From assembly GCA_015852425.1 (NCBI GenBank), contig JAAAIG010000821.1, forward strand, positions 1 to 17,005: a DNA stretch of 17,005 nt, written 5' to 3'. The notes beneath the pieces were generated by a model. The model was not told where the DNA came from and ran no database searches. It saw only the letters and a list, made by a program, of their open reading frames with translations. Each line of letters begins with the position of its first letter. Positions within the stretch are counted from its first letter, which is position 1. A program made the position numbers and the translations under genes. This DNA is from Gryganskiella cystojenkinii (taxonomy: Eukaryota > Mortierellomycota > Mortierellomycetes > Mortierellales > Mortierellaceae). Shown here piece after piece: positions 15,503-17,005 of the stretch.

Positions 15503-17005
15503 TCAGGGTGGACAAGTCGAGTTGGTCTTGAGTGCTTTAGCCATTGCCAGAGCTCCGTTGTCGTCGATCCAGTTGTACTCCAAGAACAAGGTGGAAAGAG
15601 TCGAGTTGGTCTTGAGTGCATCAGCCAGCGCCTGAGTTCCGTGCTCTTTGATGGGGTTGAACTCCAAGTGCAACGTGGATAGAGTCGAGTTGGTCTTGAG
15701 TGCCTCGGCCAGCGCCTGAGTTCCGTAGTCTCCGATCTGGTTTTTGGTCAAGATCAAAGTGGACAAAGTCGAGTTGGCCTTGAGCGCCTCAGCCAGCGCC
15801 CGAGCTCCTTCCTCTCCAATAGAATTGTATCCCAAGCCCAAGTTGCACAGAGTTGAGTTGGTCTTGAGTGCCTCAGCCAGCAGTTGTGCTCCGTGGTGTC
15901 TGATCGAGTTGAACTCCAAGTACAAGGTGGACAGAGTCGAGTTGGTTTTGAGTGCCTCAGCCAGCGCCTCAGCTCCTCCGTCTCCAATATAATTGTGTCC
16001 ACCGGATCTCAAGTCCAATGTGCACAGAGTTGAGTTGGTCTTGAGTGACTCAGCCAGCGCCTGAGCTCCATTCTCTCCGATCGAGTTGTCCCTCATATCC
16101 AAAGTTGCCAGAGCCGAGTTGGTCTTGAGTGTCTCAGCCAGCGCCTGAGCTCCATAGTCTCCAATTTGGTTGTTGGTCAAGATCAAAGTGGACAAAGTCG
16201 AGTTGGCCTTGAGCGCCTCAGCCAGCGCCTGAGCTCCGCTATCTCTGATCAAGTTTTTACTCAAGTTCAAGGTGAGCAGAGTCGAGTTGGTCCGGAGTGC
16301 CTCAGCCAGCGCCTGAGCTCCATGGTCTCTGATCGAGTTGAACTCCAAGTACAAGGTGGACAAAGTCGAGTTGGTCCTGAGTGCCTCAGCCAGCATCTGA
16401 GCTCCATTCTCTCCGATCGAGTTGTAGGTCAAGTACAAAGTGGACAAAGTTGAGTTCGTTTTGAGTGCCTCAGTCAGCACCTGAGCTCCATTCTCTCCGA
16501 TGAAGTTGTTGCTCAAGTCCAAGGTGCACAAAGTTGAGTTGGTCTTGAGTGCCTCCGATAGCGCCTGAGCTCCGTGCTCTCGGATCTGGTTGCCACTCAA
16601 GTCCAAAGCAGTCAGAGTCTTGTTGGTCTTGAGTGCTGCAGACAGAGCCTGCGTTCCACTGTCTCTGAGTTTGTTGTACCGCAAGCCCAAATCGGTCAGA
16701 GTCAAGTTGGTCTCGAGTGCCTTGGAAATTGCTAGCACCCCGTGGATTCGAATCGAGTTGCCGGGCCTGTGCAAAGTGGTCAGAACCGAGTTGGCCATGA
16801 TGCTAGAAACCATTTCATCTCGTTCATATTCTGAAGATAGTTTTTCATACTCAGACGGCTGTTTTTCAAAGTTAACGCCCACAATCGTCAGGCGATGGAT
16901 AACGTTCTTATTTTTTACAACAGATTCCATGCTGGGGCCATATTCCGACATAATGACCGAGTGGTAGAGTGATGGTGTAAATGAGTCGTTCCAATCCTGA
17001 CTCAC
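15503..17005 (-). CDS. F-box-like/LRR protein copy B, 5'-partial, C-terminus cut by a frameshift
   Basis: The 500 residues visible begin inside the F-box-like region (VSQDWNDSFTPSLYHSVIMS); the start lies beyond 17005. The linker is about seven residues longer than in copy A (VNFEKQPSEYEKLSSEYE region). Fifteen 28-residue units follow, with a three-residue insert in unit 10 (RSGGHNYIG). Units 5-8 and 10-13 are near copies at DNA level, showing a five-unit block duplication of about 430 bases: for example the stretch encoding LEFNSIR(D/H)HGAQ near 16318-16370 and 15887-15940, and TLILT(N/K)NQIGDYG twice. The last unit ends KTNSTCPP-stop instead of KTNSTLSTL, because a run that is AAA in other units (GTGGACAAAGTCGAG on the plus strand) is AA at 15514-15515. 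Function is inferred as for copy A. It may still be functional with 14 full repeats, or be decaying. Confidence 0.82.
   Translation of the reverse strand: MSQDWNDSFTPSLYHSVIMSEYGPSMESVVKNKNVIHRLTIVGVNFEKQPSEYEKLSSEYERDEMVSSIMANSVLTTLHRPGNSIRIHGVLAISKALETNLTLTDLGLRYNKLRDSGTQALSAALKTNKTLTALDLSGNQIREHGAQALSEALKTNSTLCTLDLSNNFIGENGAQVLTEALKTNSTLSTLYLTYNSIGENGAQMLAEALRTNSTLSTLYLEFNSIRDHGAQALAEALRTNSTLLTLNLSKNLIRDSGAQALAEALKANSTLSTLILTNNQIGDYGAQALAETLKTNSALATLDMRDNSIGENGAQALAESLKTNSTLCTLDLRSGGHNYIGDGGAEALAEALKTNSTLSTLYLEFNSIRHHGAQLLAEALKTNSTLCNLGLGYNSIGEEGARALAEALKANSTLSTLILTKNQIGDYGTQALAEALKTNSTLSTLHLEFNPIKEHGTQALADALKTNSTLSTLFLEYNWIDDNGALAMAKALKTNSTCPP

Larger units (their letters stand above)
14983..17005 (-). 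repeat. Tandem duplication unit, copy B (runs off the window)
   Basis: Direct-repeat partner of 12039-14224, containing LRR gene copy B and its downstream tail (14983-15502). The right edge of the window corresponds to 14134 in copy A, so the first exon codons and the promoter of copy B lie outside. Tail B is about 80-90 bases shorter than tail A through several small indels. Confidence 0.85.

Noticed and set aside
15530..16800. Regularly spaced repeats that could suggest a CRISPR-like or satellite array
   Set aside because: The 84-base period encodes 28-residue LRR units in frame, with synonymous variation and no spacer/repeat split. It is a protein-coding repeat in a eukaryote.
1..17005. 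tRNA, rRNA, transposase or reverse-transcriptase genes
   Set aside because: I looked for tRNA T-arm consensus (GGTTCRAATCC) and for transposon-type ORFs and saw none; a tRNA search program would be needed to exclude an intron-containing tRNA.

Overview
The window looks like nuclear DNA of an early-diverging filamentous fungus, most likely Mortierellaceae (Mortierella and relatives). This is inference. The support is: introns of about 90-130 bases (one of 239) with GT..AG ends, pyrimidine-rich leaders, AATAAA-type poly(A) signals, closest resemblance of the housekeeping proteins to fungal families, and long F-box-like/LRR genes made of near-identical 28-residue units. No operons, tRNA, rRNA or CRISPR were seen.

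Layout, left to right. (1) 396-683 (+): a 95-residue secreted cysteine-rich peptide with a defensin-like (CS-alpha-beta / gamma-core) cysteine pattern, with a TATA box and a poly(A) signal. (2) 684-1752: non-coding, with a fold-back repeat built on GCGACCAGG. (3) 1753-5120 (-): a four-exon Nup53/Nup35-type nucleoporin of 1008 residues, about two to three times the usual family length. (4) 5462-7285 (-): a four-exon Bcd1/ZNHIT6 box C/D snoRNP assembly factor (505 residues) with a HIT zinc finger and a long Ser-Asp tract. (5) 7286-7909: divergent promoter region with an imperfect tandem repeat and a probable 5'-UTR intron. (6) 7910-8239 (+): a 109-residue orphan with six cysteines, four glycosylation sequons and a C-terminal hydrophobic tail. 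(7) 8674-10700 (-): a four-exon mitochondrial alternative NADH dehydrogenase (521 residues). (8) 10701-12038: mostly non-coding, with one weak small ORF candidate. (9) 12039-17005: two tandem copies of an F-box-like/LRR gene plus a homologous downstream tail. The second copy runs off the window.

Exon joins for the nucleoporin, Bcd1 and the NADH dehydrogenase were worked out by hand from GT/AG sites, frame and family motifs. All three give uninterrupted reading frames.

Genes 3, 4 and 7 are unrelated housekeeping genes (nuclear pore, ribosome biogenesis, respiration) and their adjacency implies no shared pathway. The accessory part is the LRR tandem. It shows gene duplication (offset about 2.9 kb), an internal five-unit repeat-block duplication in copy B, and a different apparent one-base deletion near the 3' end of each copy, each followed by a decayed remnant of a further LRR. 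This is a rapidly evolving locus, and the most interesting part of the window together with the defensin-like peptide.
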